Below are positions 8,691 to 17,758 of a DNA stretch of 64,000 nt, piece after piece; within the stretch, counting starts at the first letter, position 1, and every line of letters begins with the position of its first letter. The stretch is from Lachnospiraceae bacterium (GTDB lineage: Bacteria; Bacillota; Clostridia; Lachnospirales; Lachnospiraceae). Made by a program: the position numbers and the translations under genes. A model generated the notes under the pieces. The model did no database searches. It saw nothing but the letters and a program-made list of their open reading frames with translations, and was not told where the DNA came from. Location: NCBI GenBank assembly GCA_026169045.1, contig JAPFDH010000033.1:1-64000 (forward strand), written 5' to 3'.

Positions 8691-9257
8691 ATGACAGAAG
8701 AAATAAAATGGAAAGCAGCCATGGAAGCGATATTATTTACCATGGGACGTTCAGTAAAGATCGATCAAATTGCGGCCGCACTTGGATTAGAGGAGAAAAC
8801 AATCAGGCAGCTGGCAAAGGAAATGATGAAGGAATATGAAGCATCTGCGCGGGGAATTCACATGATTGAATTGGAAGATAGTCTGCAGCTTTGTACTAAG
8901 GCAGAATATTATGAATACCTGATAAGAATCGCAGCACAGCCCAAAAAGCATGTTATGACAGATGCCTTGTTGGAAACGTTGTCCATTGTGGCCTATAAGC
9001 AGCCCATTACAAAGTCGGAAATTGAACGTATTCGGGGAGTAAAGAGTGACCATGCGATTAATAAATTGGTAGAATATGATTTGATAGAAGAAGTAGGCCG
9101 TATGGATGCTCCGGGAAAACCAATTTTATTTGCAACAACGGAGGAGTTTTTAAGGAGTTTTGGTGTCAGCTCTTTGATGGAACTTCCGATGGCTGATCCA
9201 GAACAGTTGGAGGAAATAAAAGAAGAGGCAGAAGAGGAAATTTCTGTGACCGTATAA
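8691..9257 (+). CDS. scpB: Segregation and condensation protein B
   Basis: A 188-residue tandem winged-helix protein that dimerises and binds the ScpA linker in the condensin complex. It shows the family's MEAILFTMG start region, LLETLSIVAYKQPITKSEIERIRGV and GRPxGxP-like GRMDAPGKPILFATT. The start at 8691 is chosen because GGGGAAAA precedes it; an upstream in-frame ATG at 8610 would overlap scpA deeply. The C-terminus is strongly acidic. It is followed by the large hairpin that precedes sigK. Confidence 0.95.
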   Translation: MTEEIKWKAAMEAILFTMGRSVKIDQIAAALGLEEKTIRQLAKEMMKEYEASARGIHMIELEDSLQLCTKAEYYEYLIRIAAQPKKHVMTDALLETLSIVAYKQPITKSEIERIRGVKSDHAINKLVEYDLIEEVGRMDAPGKPILFATTEEFLRSFGVSSLMELPMADPEQLEEIKEEAEEEISVTV

Positions 9258-9291
9258 CTTTAATGAAAATATAAGGTGTAAAAGCACTTTA

Positions 9292-9337
9292 GCCATCTGC
9301 GGCGCATAGACTATTATAAATGCGTGTCGCAGGTGGC
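9292..9337 (+). promoter_or_regulatory. Stable hairpin covering the sigK ribosome-binding site
   Basis: Bases 9292-9305 pair with 9324-9337 in 14 consecutive pairs (three of them G-U); an alternative register extends pairing toward the loop. The 3' arm contains AGGTGG (9331-9336), the only Shine-Dalgarno-like sequence before the sigK start at 9343. It is followed by TTTATTT, so it may also act as a weak terminator for scpB. Confidence 0.7.
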
Positions 9338-9342
9338 TTTAT

Positions 9343-9963
9343 TTGAAAACATTTAAAAAACCGTTGACGAGTGCCGAAGAAAGAGAATATCTGAAGCTGC
9401 TGAAGGAGGGTGACCAGACAGCAAGAGACATTTTGATTGAACATAATATGAGACTGGTGGCTCATATCATAAAGAAATACGCATTTACGGATAAAGAAAT
9501 GGACGATCTGCTTTCCATTGGAACGATAGGACTGATTAAGGCGGTTAATACCTTTAATCCGGATCGGGGAAATAAACTAAGCAGTTATGCTGCCAAATGT
9601 ATTGATAATGAAATCTTAATGCTTTTGCGCAGTGAAAAGAAACGAAACCGCGAAATCAGTTTATATGAACCAATCGGGACAGATAAAGAAGGAAATGAAA
9701 TTAATCTGATGGATGTTATAGAAATGGATGACCGGGAAATTTCTGAACAGATTTCAGTCAAAGAAGACATGAAAAAACTGTATGAAGCTTATGAAAAATG
9801 TCTTTCTGAAAAAGAAAAAAAAGTGATACGGTTTCGATATGGATTATTTGGAAATGATGAATATACACAGAGAGAAATTGCAAAAGCGTTGGGAATTTCC
9901 AGATCCTATGTATCGAGAATAGAAAAAGGAGCATTGGCAAAAATGAAAAAATACATGGAATGA
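9343..9963 (+). CDS. sigK: Sporulation RNA polymerase sigma factor, SigK type
   Basis: A 206-residue sigma-70-family factor. Region 2 runs through EHNMRLVAHIIKKY, DLLSIGTIGLIKAV and NKLSSYAAKCIDNEILM; region 4 ends with YTQREIAKALGISRSYVSRIEKGAL. The N-terminus FKKPLTSAEE is typical of sigma-K, the late mother-cell factor. It begins with TTG at 9343 and is intact, with no skin-element interruption. A pro-sequence longer than a few residues is absent, unlike Bacillus pro-sigma-K. The start is buried by the hairpin at 9292-9337, suggesting translational control. Confidence 0.85.
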   Translation: MKTFKKPLTSAEEREYLKLLKEGDQTARDILIEHNMRLVAHIIKKYAFTDKEMDDLLSIGTIGLIKAVNTFNPDRGNKLSSYAAKCIDNEILMLLRSEKKRNREISLYEPIGTDKEGNEINLMDVIEMDDREISEQISVKEDMKKLYEAYEKCLSEKEKKVIRFRYGLFGNDEYTQREIAKALGISRSYVSRIEKGALAKMKKYME

Positions 9964-9986
9964 TTGAACGGATTTCATACCGCCGA

Positions 9987-10015
9987 TTGACAAACAAATA
10001 CTCTGTCGGTATACT
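9987..10015 (+). promoter_or_regulatory. Consensus sigma-A promoter
   Basis: TTGACA (9987-9992), a 17-bp spacer and TATACT (10010-10015), about 100 bp before the lipase-like gene at 10115. Confidence 0.8.
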
Positions 10016-10114
10016 AAATGGGAAGCAGCTTTGATTCTGAAGAAATGGGATATTTGTAGCGTGCAGTTTCCTTTAGGAATATGACTGATGATGCAAACGG
10101 GAAAGGAGCAGCAT

Positions 10115-11041
10115 ATGAAAAAAGAAGAATTCTATATAAAATCACGTAATGGAAAAGATCAGCTGTACTGTAATCATTGGCTGGCAGAGGGACAGACAAA
10201 GGCAGTGGTGCAGATTTCTCATGGAATGATAGAGCATATCCGAAGATATGACGCATTTGCCCGTTTTTTAATTGAACATCAGATTGCTGTTATCGGGCAT
10301 GACCATCTTGGACATGGTTGTTCGGCGGAAAAGCCGGAAGCCCGGGGATATTTTTCGGACAAAGATGGAAGCAATTTTGTAATCCGGGATATGTATCAGA
10401 TAACTCGTTATGCCAGAAAAAGATATCCTGGAATACCGATTATTCTTTTAGGTCACAGTATGGGATCCTTCTTTGTAAGAAAATATATTACGGTATTCGG
10501 AAACCGAATCAATGGCGTGATTCTTCTCGGCACAGGTAACTATACATTTATGGAAGCGGCGGCAGGGAGGACTTTGGCAGTTATATTGGGAAAAATCAAG
10601 GGAAACCATTACCGCAGCTGGCTGCTGTATCAGTTGATGTTAGGTTCTATGAATCGTAGGATTGCAAATGTAAGAACGCCACATGACTGGTTATCCAGAG
10701 ATACGGATATTGTTGATGCATATGAAAAAGATGAATTATGCCAGTTCCGATTTACAACAAGCGCATGCAATGATCTTTTTCAGATTTTAGCTGAATTGGC
10801 GGCAAAAAAATATTTTGAACGAATCCCCAAATTACTTCCTATTCTGATTGCCTCAGGAAAAGAAGATCCTGTCGGACAATACGGGAAAGGTGTGCAAAAG
10901 GTTTATGAACAGTTTAAGGATTTGGGAATCCGTGATTTGGAAATAAAATTGTATGATGAAATGCGCCATGAACTGTTAAACGAGATAGGAAGGGAAGAGA
11001 TTTATCAGGATATTTTGTCTTGGTTGGAAAGGCGTTTTTGA
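10115..11041 (+). CDS. Alpha/beta hydrolase, monoacylglycerol-lipase-like
   Basis: A 308-residue cytoplasmic serine hydrolase. The motifs fit lysophospholipase/monoglyceride lipase proteins: SHGMIEHIRRY near residue 40, IGHDHLGHG, the nucleophile elbow LLGHSMGS (Ser about 113), SGKEDPVG (acid) and MRHELLNE (His). There is no signal peptide. The start at 10115 is chosen because AAAGGAG sits 7 bases upstream, rather than the in-frame ATG at 10088. It is a single-gene unit with its own consensus promoter and a terminator at 11105. Confidence 0.85.
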   Translation: MKKEEFYIKSRNGKDQLYCNHWLAEGQTKAVVQISHGMIEHIRRYDAFARFLIEHQIAVIGHDHLGHGCSAEKPEARGYFSDKDGSNFVIRDMYQITRYARKRYPGIPIILLGHSMGSFFVRKYITVFGNRINGVILLGTGNYTFMEAAAGRTLAVILGKIKGNHYRSWLLYQLMLGSMNRRIANVRTPHDWLSRDTDIVDAYEKDELCQFRFTTSACNDLFQILAELAAKKYFERIPKLLPILIASGKEDPVGQYGKGVQKVYEQFKDLGIRDLEIKLYDEMRHELLNEIGREEIYQDILSWLERRF

Positions 11042-11104
11042 TTGTATGAAAGGAAATTTATAAATACGATATAAATGAATATTGTTACAAAACAGCCAGA
11101 TTGG

Positions 11105-11150
11105 CCCCTATCCAGGAATTACCATATAAATTCTTGGATAGGGGTTTTGT
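11105..11150 (+). terminator. Intrinsic terminator
   Basis: CCCCTATCCAGGAATT pairs with AATTCTTGGATAGGGG (15 of 16 positions), followed by TTTTGTTTT. Confidence 0.85.
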
Positions 11151-11156
11151 TTTCTC

Positions 11157-11185
11157 TTGTTTTTTTGTTAATATGGTGTTATAAT
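11157..11185 (+). promoter_or_regulatory. Candidate promoter with extended -10
   Basis: TTGTTT (11157-11162), a 17-bp spacer and TATAAT (11180-11185) preceded by TGT, an extended -10. The -35 is weak. It would drive the radical SAM/DUF4130 pair. Confidence 0.55.
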
Positions 11186-11226
11186 TTGAAATACAAACAT
11201 ATGTTCGATCAAAGGAGGCGGGAGAA

Positions 11227-12564
11227 ATGAATACCATGACATTATCTGAAAAGCTCAAGATTTTATCAGATGCTGCGAAATACGATGTGGCATGTACATC
11301 CAGCGGAGTCGATCGAAAGGGGACAAAAGGGGCGATTGGAAACGCAGTGGCCAGTGGAATCTGTCACAGCTTTTCAGCTGATGGAAGATGTATTTCACTG
11401 TTAAAAATATTAATGACAAATGAGTGTATTTTTGACTGTAAATATTGTGTTAACCGAGTTTCGAGAGATACCAAAAGGGCTACGTTTACACCGGATGAAA
11501 TCTGCAATTTAACGATGGAATTTTACAAGCGAAATTATATTGAAGGACTTTTTTTGAGTTCCGGTGTATTAAAAAATCCTACTTACACAATGGAATTGAT
11601 GTATGAAATTTTGTGGAAACTTCGTACAAAGTATCGCTTTCAGGGGTATATTCATGTGAAGGGAATACCGGGAGCCGCTTCCGAAATCATTGAACGAATC
11701 GGTTATCTCGCTGATCGAATGAGTGTTAATCTGGAATTGCCTACATCAGAAGGAATGAAACGTTTGACACCTCAGAAATCCAGAAAAACCATTTTAGGAC
11801 CTATGCGCCAGATTCAAATGGGAATTAAAACTCAGAAGCAGGAACTGATGGTGCGATCAGGACAGGGAAGGTTTGTTCCCGCCGGACAGAGTACCCAGAT
11901 GATCATAGGAGCGACACCTGAGAGTGATTATCAGATCGTTTCGGTGGCAGAAGCATTATACGCTAAGTATGAATTGAAACGGGTATTTTATTCCGCATAT
12001 ATACCGATGGTGCAGGATGCTTTATTGCCGACATTACCGGGAGGTCCTCCGCTTTTACGGGAACATCGGCTTTATCAGGCGGATTGGCTGTTGCGATACT
12101 ATGGTTTTAAAGCGGATGAATTATTGTCACAGGAACGGCCTAATTTTAATATTTTTCTGGATCCCAAATGTGATTGGGCCATTCGCCATCTGGAGTATTT
12201 TCCGGTGGAAGTGGAAAAGGCGGATTATCATATGCTGCTGCGTGTTCCGGGGATTGGTGTAAAAAGCGCACAGAGAATTGTCCGTGCAAGAAGAATGGGA
12301 AAATTAGATTTTCCGGCATTGAAAAAAATGGGGATTGTTCTTAAGAGGGCCCAATATTTTATTACCTGCAACGGAAAAATGATGAACGCTGTTCGTATTG
12401 AAGAAAACTATATTACAAATCAATTGGTTTATGCAGAACAAAAGAAAAACTGGGAAATTTCCAATACCGATTCATACCGTCAATTGTCTCTTTTCGATGA
12501 TTGGAATATAACGGCTCCACCCGTTCAGGAAGACGGATGGAAAGCTTTAACCGGACAGATGTAA
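11227..12564 (+). CDS. Putative DNA modification/repair radical SAM protein
   Basis: A 445-residue radical SAM protein. The 4Fe-4S cluster motif is CIFDCKYC (Cys 67, 71, 74), here with the CxxxCxxC spacing. A helix-hairpin-helix-like segment near residues 335-355 (LRVPGIGVKSAQRIV) suggests DNA contact. The whole layout matches the family often annotated as a putative DNA modification/repair radical SAM protein linked to uracil-DNA-glycosylase-like proteins. AAGGAGGCGGG precedes the start. Its usual partner (DUF4130) follows after 30 bases, so they probably act together. The chemistry is not established. Confidence 0.88.
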   Translation: MNTMTLSEKLKILSDAAKYDVACTSSGVDRKGTKGAIGNAVASGICHSFSADGRCISLLKILMTNECIFDCKYCVNRVSRDTKRATFTPDEICNLTMEFYKRNYIEGLFLSSGVLKNPTYTMELMYEILWKLRTKYRFQGYIHVKGIPGAASEIIERIGYLADRMSVNLELPTSEGMKRLTPQKSRKTILGPMRQIQMGIKTQKQELMVRSGQGRFVPAGQSTQMIIGATPESDYQIVSVAEALYAKYELKRVFYSAYIPMVQDALLPTLPGGPPLLREHRLYQADWLLRYYGFKADELLSQERPNFNIFLDPKCDWAIRHLEYFPVEVEKADYHMLLRVPGIGVKSAQRIVRARRMGKLDFPALKKMGIVLKRAQYFITCNGKMMNAVRIEENYITNQLVYAEQKKNWEISNTDSYRQLSLFDDWNITAPPVQEDGWKALTGQM

Positions 12565-12594
12565 ACAATAAATAAACAGAAAGAGTGATTGGAA

Positions 12595-13383
12595 ATGCTT
12601 GTATTTTTATGTGAAGATGATTTTGAAACGATTTTATGTGGGATTTATGATGCCTGGTGTATAAAGGCCCACGATCAGGTGCGATTGGCAATAAAAACAT
12701 CGTATCAGCAAATGCTTTTCTGTGAATATCAGGAAGTGAAGAGAGAAGAAGAAAAAGCAGCGAAAGTCATACGTTCTGTAAAAATGAAATTGTCAGAAGA
12801 GTATTTTGGAAGATTGTATCAGATATTCTTAAGCTGTGATGAAGAAAAGGCAGATATCATGTACCGTTTTTTATTGAAAGGATTTACGTATGGGAAAAGG
12901 GCGTTGGATATGCTGCAGGATAAAGATATCATGAGGGCGTTTGAATTAACCAGGGCAGTTGGAAGGGAAAGCCATCATATTCTGGAATTTCTTCGGTTTG
13001 ATCAAATGCAAAATGGAGTTTATGTCGCTAAAATAAATTCCAAAAATCAGGTACTTCCCATGATTGCCGAACACTTTTCTGACCGGTTAAATCCGGAGCA
13101 TTTTTTGATATATGATGAAAACAGAGGAGAAGCCGTGGTTCATCCGGCGGGAAAACCGTGGTTTCTGATGAAATTGAGTAAAAAGGAATGGGATACAATC
13201 TTTTTAAGATTAAAAGAAGATCAGAAAAATCAGGTCAGAAAAGGAGAGGACTACACACTGCTTTGGAAACTTTTTGTGGATACCATAGCGGTGGAAGGAA
13301 GAATCAATCCAAAACTTCAGAGGCAAATGCTGCCATATCGTTACCGTGACTATATGCCGGAGTTTGGCGGAGAATCGGTATAG
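12595..13383 (+). CDS. DUF4130 putative DNA metabolism protein, partner of the radical SAM gene
   Basis: A 262-residue protein beginning LVFLCEDDFETILCGIYDAW, as in the TIGR03915/DUF4130 family normally encoded beside the radical SAM protein upstream. In longer homologues this domain is fused to a uracil-DNA-glycosylase-like domain; the length here indicates the stand-alone form. ATG 12595 is preferred to TTG 12589 because family members start at this residue. A direct enzymatic role is inferred only from the constant pairing. Confidence 0.8.
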   Translation: MLVFLCEDDFETILCGIYDAWCIKAHDQVRLAIKTSYQQMLFCEYQEVKREEEKAAKVIRSVKMKLSEEYFGRLYQIFLSCDEEKADIMYRFLLKGFTYGKRALDMLQDKDIMRAFELTRAVGRESHHILEFLRFDQMQNGVYVAKINSKNQVLPMIAEHFSDRLNPEHFLIYDENRGEAVVHPAGKPWFLMKLSKKEWDTIFLRLKEDQKNQVRKGEDYTLLWKLFVDTIAVEGRINPKLQRQMLPYRYRDYMPEFGGESV

Positions 13384-13450
13384 GCTTTTATTATATTCAT
13401 ATTTATAATGGTCTGAGGATGAAAGAAGCAGAACATAAAAACATTAGAGA

Positions 13451-13479
13451 TGGACTTTAAGAAAAAGGGGTGTTATACT
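13451..13479 (+). promoter_or_regulatory. Candidate promoter for the HAD-yfcE pair
   Basis: TGGACT (13451-13456), a 17-bp spacer and TATACT (13474-13479) with an extended TGT -10, 65 bp before the gene at 13544. Confidence 0.55.
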
Positions 13480-13543
13480 AAAAAAAGAATTACAAAACAG
13501 AAAAGAGCAGGGAATCATTTGGACTGCAGGATAAGAGGTAGTT

Positions 13544-14149
13544 ATGATAAATACGATTATTTTTGATATTGGAAATGTATTGGTACGGTATGACTGGCGT
13601 GGATATTTGCGTCGCTTGGGCTTTTCTGATGAAATGTGTAAAAAAATCGGTGAAGCAGTATTTGAAAATCCTTTGTGGAAGGAATTTGACCGTGGTGTAT
13701 TGGGAGACAAAAATGTGGAACAAAAATGTCGTGCACTTATGGCAGAATATCCGGATGAAATGGATAAAGTCTTTTCTAATTTGGAAGATCTGGTAATGGA
13801 ATGCGGATATGCTGCAGGATGGATTCAAAGTCTGAAAGCAAAGGGATATAAGGTATATGTTTTGTCCAATTATGGAAGAACATTGTTTGGATATGCAAGA
13901 CAGAATTTCCGTTTTCTTCATTACATTGATGGAGGCGTGATTTCATACGAAGTACAGTATATTAAACCGGAGATACAAATTTATGAACGATTGATACAAA
14001 AATATGGTATTCGTCCGCAAGAGGCCGTCTTTTTGGATGATACAGAAGAAAACTTACCTCCTGCCCGCAAATTGGGTATGAGAACCATTCATGTGACAAG
14101 CCATCAGGCTGCGGTTGAAGGATTGAAAAAACTGGGCATAGAGTCTTAA
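13544..14149 (+). CDS. HAD-superfamily hydrolase, subfamily IA
   Basis: A 201-residue phosphatase-like protein similar to YihX-type HAD-IA enzymes. Motif I is FDIGNVLV (residues 6-13), motif II LSNYGR (about 107), the conserved Lys lies in IKPEIQIYE (about 146), and motif IV is FLDDTEEN (about 165). Family members dephosphorylate sugar phosphates or nucleotides. Some HAD proteins with DIGNV rather than DxDGT keep activity, but the missing second Asp leaves some doubt. yfcE follows after 34 bases. Confidence 0.85.
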   Translation: MINTIIFDIGNVLVRYDWRGYLRRLGFSDEMCKKIGEAVFENPLWKEFDRGVLGDKNVEQKCRALMAEYPDEMDKVFSNLEDLVMECGYAAGWIQSLKAKGYKVYVLSNYGRTLFGYARQNFRFLHYIDGGVISYEVQYIKPEIQIYERLIQKYGIRPQEAVFLDDTEENLPPARKLGMRTIHVTSHQAAVEGLKKLGIES

Positions 14150-14183
14150 AAGAAATAGATGAACAAAAAAGGAGGGTGAAAAA

Positions 14184-14729
14184 GTGAAATGGATGATTGC
14201 ATCGGATATTCACGGTTCCGCATATTTTGGCGAAAAATTAGCCGATCGTTTTGAAAAGGAAGGGGCACAGCGTCTTCTTCTTTTGGGAGATCTTCTGTAT
14301 CATGGTCCCAGAAATGATCTGCCCCGAGGATATGCGCCAAAAGAATTGATTCCGATTTTAAACCATTTAAAAGAAAAAATCGTTTGCGTCCGTGGAAACT
14401 GTGATACTGAAGTGGATCAGATGGTGTTGGAATTTCCCATTCTGTCGGACTATGCTGTTTTTGTATTGGGTGATACCACGATCTATGCTACCCACGGCCA
14501 TATTTATCATGAAGGGAATATGCTTCCGTTGGAGAAGGGGCAGTGCTTTTTGTATGGCCATACGCATATACCGGAAATGAAGCAAAAGAACGGATATTTA
14601 TTTTTAAATCCCGGTTCGGTTTCTATTCCCAAGGGAGGAAGCCAGAACAGCTATATGATTTATGAGGATGGTATGTTCCGTTTGATGACGTTGGACGGTA
14701 CAATTTTGACCGAACATGCATCCATATAA
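14184..14729 (+). CDS. yfcE: Phosphodiesterase, YfcE/MJ0936 family
   Basis: A 181-residue calcineurin-like phosphoesterase. Metal ligands are visible in SDIHGS (Asp 7, His 9), LGDLLYHG (about residue 33), RGNCD (about 71), THGH (about 110) and YGHTHIP (about 127). It starts with GTG at 14184 after AAGGAGGGTG. YfcE acts on phosphodiesters in vitro, with the physiological substrate unclear. It lies directly after the HAD gene and probably shares its transcript. Confidence 0.9.
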   Translation: MKWMIASDIHGSAYFGEKLADRFEKEGAQRLLLLGDLLYHGPRNDLPRGYAPKELIPILNHLKEKIVCVRGNCDTEVDQMVLEFPILSDYAVFVLGDTTIYATHGHIYHEGNMLPLEKGQCFLYGHTHIPEMKQKNGYLFLNPGSVSIPKGGSQNSYMIYEDGMFRLMTLDGTILTEHASI

Positions 14730-14763
14730 ATGATTATGGTATATTTTAATGTGAAAACAGGAT

Positions 14764-14793
14764 GCCGCCGTATTCGGTTTATGGATGCGGCGG
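14764..14793. other. GC-rich inverted repeat after yfcE
   Basis: GCCGCCG pairs with GCGGCGG in the 262-base gap between yfcE and comM. It lacks a following T-run, so termination would be weak. The rest of the gap is A-rich, with repeated AACAAATC-like words at about 14880-14915 and no credible gene. Confidence 0.45.
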
Positions 14794-14991
14794 AAGGATC
14801 AAACAGTAACAGAATTCAGCAAAACAGTGATTATTTGAAAAAATTTTAAAAAGAAACAAATCTACTATTCCGGTCAAAAAACAAATCATAAAAAACAAAT
14901 CGAATAACAAATCAAATAAAAAATGAAAAATCCCTTTTATAAAATTTAAGTAACAATTCTGGAAACATGTCTTAAGAAAAGAGGAAAAAAT

Positions 14992-16530
14992 ATGTTTGGA
15001 AAAGTAATGGGAGCTACGGTAGTGGGCATTGAAGGTATTTTGATTCAGGTTGAGGCCGATATCAGCAATGGACTGCCTTCTTTTGATATGGTAGGATATC
15101 TGGGCGCAGAAGTAAAAGAAGCAAGGGAGCGGGTACGAACAGCCTTGCGAAATTCCGGTTTTTCCATTCCGCCCAGCCGGATTACGGTAAATTTATCTCC
15201 GGCTAATTTGAGAAAGCAGGGAAATGGCTTTGATTTGCCCATTGCTGTGGCGCTCCTGCGGGCAGCAGGGTATTTGAAGGAGGAAGAAACGGATGGAATT
15301 TTGTTTGCAGGAGAATTAAGCCTGGACGGATCATTGAAGGGGATACATGGTGTTTTATCACTTTCTTCTTGCGCAAAAGAAAATGGATTAAAAAAAGTGA
15401 TGGTGCCAAGGGAAAATGCAAATGAGGCAGCCATTATTCATGGAATTGATTCCTATGGTGTATCCAGCTTAAAAGATATGGTAGAACGCCTGAAGAAAAA
15501 GGATATGGAAGAACCGGTTCAAATCGATGGAGAAGAATTGTTGAAAAAGCGGACGGATGATTCCTTAGATTTTTCGGAAATGAGTGGGCAGGAAATGGTA
15601 AAAAGAGCGGCAGAGGTGGCAGCAGCAGGCTTTCATAATCTTTTATATATCGGACCACCGGGTTCCGGTAAAACGATGGCAGCCAAACGGATTCCAACGA
15701 TTCTTCCGGCATTGACCCTAAAAGAAAGTGTGGAATTATCCAAGGTGTACAGTATAGCAGGATTATTACCGGAAGGCGAAGCCTTGATTGTGAAACGTCC
15801 ATTTCGCAATCCGCATCACACCATGTCAGCTGTAGCTCTTGTGGGAGGAGGAAGGATTCCTAAGCCGGGAGAGATTAGTCTCGCAGGAAAAGGGGTTCTG
15901 TTTTTGGACGAGCTGCCGGAATTTCAAAGAGAAACATTGGAGATTCTGCGCCAGCCGTTGGAGGAACGGCAGGTGGTGATTTCCAGAGTGCATGGTACGT
16001 ATACCTATCCCGCGGATTTTCAGTTAGTGTGTGCCATGAATCCCTGTAAATGCGGATACTATCCGGATCGATCCAAATGTCGGTGTACACCGGCAGAAAT
16101 TCACAGATATCTCAGCCGTATTTCCAAACCATTGCTGGATCGCATTGATATTTGCGTTGAGACTCCAAGGATAGAATATAGAGATCTGGAGGAAAAGCGC
16201 AGAGGAGAATCATCTGCCAATATTCGTATACGTGTGGAACAGGCAATGGAGATACAGAAAAAAAGATATGAAAAGGAATCATTTCTGTTTAACTCTCAGT
16301 TAAAAGGTGCAAAAATAGATGAGTATTGTCAGTTGGAAAAAGAAGGAAAGAAACTGATGAAACAGGCATTTGTCCGTTTGGAACTCAGTGCAAGGTCTTA
16401 TGAAAAAATCCTGAAGGTTGCAAGGACTATTGCGGATCTGGAGGGAGAAACGCAGATTTTATCCTGTCATTTAGCAGAAGCAATTAGTTATCGGGATGTG
16501 GATTTAAAATACTGGGGAGGAAATGTATGA
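14992..16530 (+). CDS. comM: YifB/ComM-family Mg-chelatase-like AAA+ ATPase
   Basis: A 512-residue protein. The N-terminal Lon-like domain (SNGLPSFDMVGYLGAEVKEA) is followed by an AAA+ core with Walker A GPPGSGKT (about residue 221) and Walker B VLFLDELPEF (about 303). It also has a cysteine-rich insert CKCGYYPDRSKCRC and the C-terminal Mg-chelatase helical domain. ComM is a hexameric helicase that extends branch migration during natural transformation. Overlap with dprA (4 bases) fits a recombination/DNA-uptake unit. Confidence 0.95.
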   Translation: MFGKVMGATVVGIEGILIQVEADISNGLPSFDMVGYLGAEVKEARERVRTALRNSGFSIPPSRITVNLSPANLRKQGNGFDLPIAVALLRAAGYLKEEETDGILFAGELSLDGSLKGIHGVLSLSSCAKENGLKKVMVPRENANEAAIIHGIDSYGVSSLKDMVERLKKKDMEEPVQIDGEELLKKRTDDSLDFSEMSGQEMVKRAAEVAAAGFHNLLYIGPPGSGKTMAAKRIPTILPALTLKESVELSKVYSIAGLLPEGEALIVKRPFRNPHHTMSAVALVGGGRIPKPGEISLAGKGVLFLDELPEFQRETLEILRQPLEERQVVISRVHGTYTYPADFQLVCAMNPCKCGYYPDRSKCRCTPAEIHRYLSRISKPLLDRIDICVETPRIEYRDLEEKRRGESSANIRIRVEQAMEIQKKRYEKESFLFNSQLKGAKIDEYCQLEKEGKKLMKQAFVRLELSARSYEKILKVARTIADLEGETQILSCHLAEAISYRDVDLKYWGGNV

Positions 16531-17618
16531 CAAAAAAAGAATATTGGTATTGGCTTTGCCATATAGATGGTCTTGGGAGTGTACGGATTCGAAAATTGTT
16601 GGAATACTTTGAAGAACCGGAGGCAATTTATTGCGCTTTGGAAAAGGAAATGGAAGCTTGTGGCATTTTGCCGCAACGCGCGATAGAATCATGGAAAAAA
16701 GCAAAAAGTGAAAAAGAAAAAATCATTGGCAGTATGGAGGCAATGGAAAAAAAGGGAATCACTTTTTTGAGTATGGAAGATCCGGAGTATCCTGCAAAGT
16801 TAAAGGAAATTTATGATCCGCCCATTGGACTCTATGTCAAGGGAAAGATGGATCTTTTTGATTTTCCCAGTGTGGCGATTGTGGGTGCCAGGCAATGTAC
16901 GGAATATGGGAGAGAGACAGCCAGACATTTTGCCCGAGTATTATCCGATGCCGGATGTACGATTGTCAGTGGAATGGCTCTGGGAATTGATACAGCGGGC
17001 CATAGAGGGGCATTAGAGGCAGGAAATGCCACATTTGCAGTATTAGCCTCCAATGTATCGGTATGCTATCCAAGGGAAAATATTGAAATTTATATGGAAA
17101 TACAAAAAAATGGGGCTGTTTTGTCAGAATATGATAAGGAAAAGATTGTCCCCGGAATGTTTCCGATGAGAAACCGGATTATCAGCGGAATGGCAGATTG
17201 TGTAATTGTGATTGAGGCAAGAGAAAGAAGCGGATCGCTGATTACTGCAGATTTGGCTTTGGAACAGGGGAAAGAAGTATTTGCAGTGCCGGGAAGAATT
17301 TGTGATCCAATCAGCAGTGGATGCAATGAACTGATCAAAAATGGAGCGCATATTTTGACAAAACCGGAAGATGTTTTTTCGTGTTTTCAGATAAATTATA
17401 AAAAATTTTCAAAACAGAAAATAAAAAAAGTTTCGCTGACACCGGTGGAAAAAATAGTTTTGGATCACCTGGAGGCAGAAGCGAAACACGTGGAACAGTT
17501 GCTTTGGGAAACAGGGCTGCCAATCTCTGTTTTAGCAGAAACATTGCTACATTTAGAAATCAAAAATTACGTCAGACAACCGGAAAAAAATTATTATACA
17601 TTTATAAATTTTTCCTAA
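16527..17618 (+). CDS. dprA: DNA-processing protein A
   Basis: A 363-residue protein that loads RecA on incoming single-stranded DNA. An N-terminal SAM-like helical region is followed by the extended Rossmann fold with VAIVGARQCTEYG (about residue 114), VSGMALGIDTAGHRGAL (about 150) and SGSLITADLALEQGKEVFAVPG (about 233). The C-terminal winged helix is present. The ATG overlaps the end of comM by 4 bases, implying translational coupling. Confidence 0.95.
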   Translation: MTKKEYWYWLCHIDGLGSVRIRKLLEYFEEPEAIYCALEKEMEACGILPQRAIESWKKAKSEKEKIIGSMEAMEKKGITFLSMEDPEYPAKLKEIYDPPIGLYVKGKMDLFDFPSVAIVGARQCTEYGRETARHFARVLSDAGCTIVSGMALGIDTAGHRGALEAGNATFAVLASNVSVCYPRENIEIYMEIQKNGAVLSEYDKEKIVPGMFPMRNRIISGMADCVIVIEARERSGSLITADLALEQGKEVFAVPGRICDPISSGCNELIKNGAHILTKPEDVFSCFQINYKKFSKQKIKKVSLTPVEKIVLDHLEAEAKHVEQLLWETGLPISVLAETLLHLEIKNYVRQPEKNYYTFINFS

Positions 17619-17657
17619 TTTCGAAATAAATGTAAAATAAAGAAATAAAAAAAGTGC

Positions 17658-17686
17658 TTGCCTTTCCAGAGAACTTGTATTATAGT
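17658..17686 (+). promoter_or_regulatory. Sigma-A-type promoter of topA
   Basis: TTGCCT (17658-17663), a 17-bp spacer and TATAGT (17681-17686), about 70 bp upstream of topA. Confidence 0.7.
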
Positions 17687-17758
17687 GAGTAGCGTTTAGG
17701 CAAAGTGCCAAAATAGGAAATAGAAGATTCGTTTTTTCAGCAGTAGAAAGGAGAAGCG

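Noticed and set aside
9343-9963. A skin-type element interrupting sigK
   Set aside because: The sigma gene is one uninterrupted frame with all regions present.
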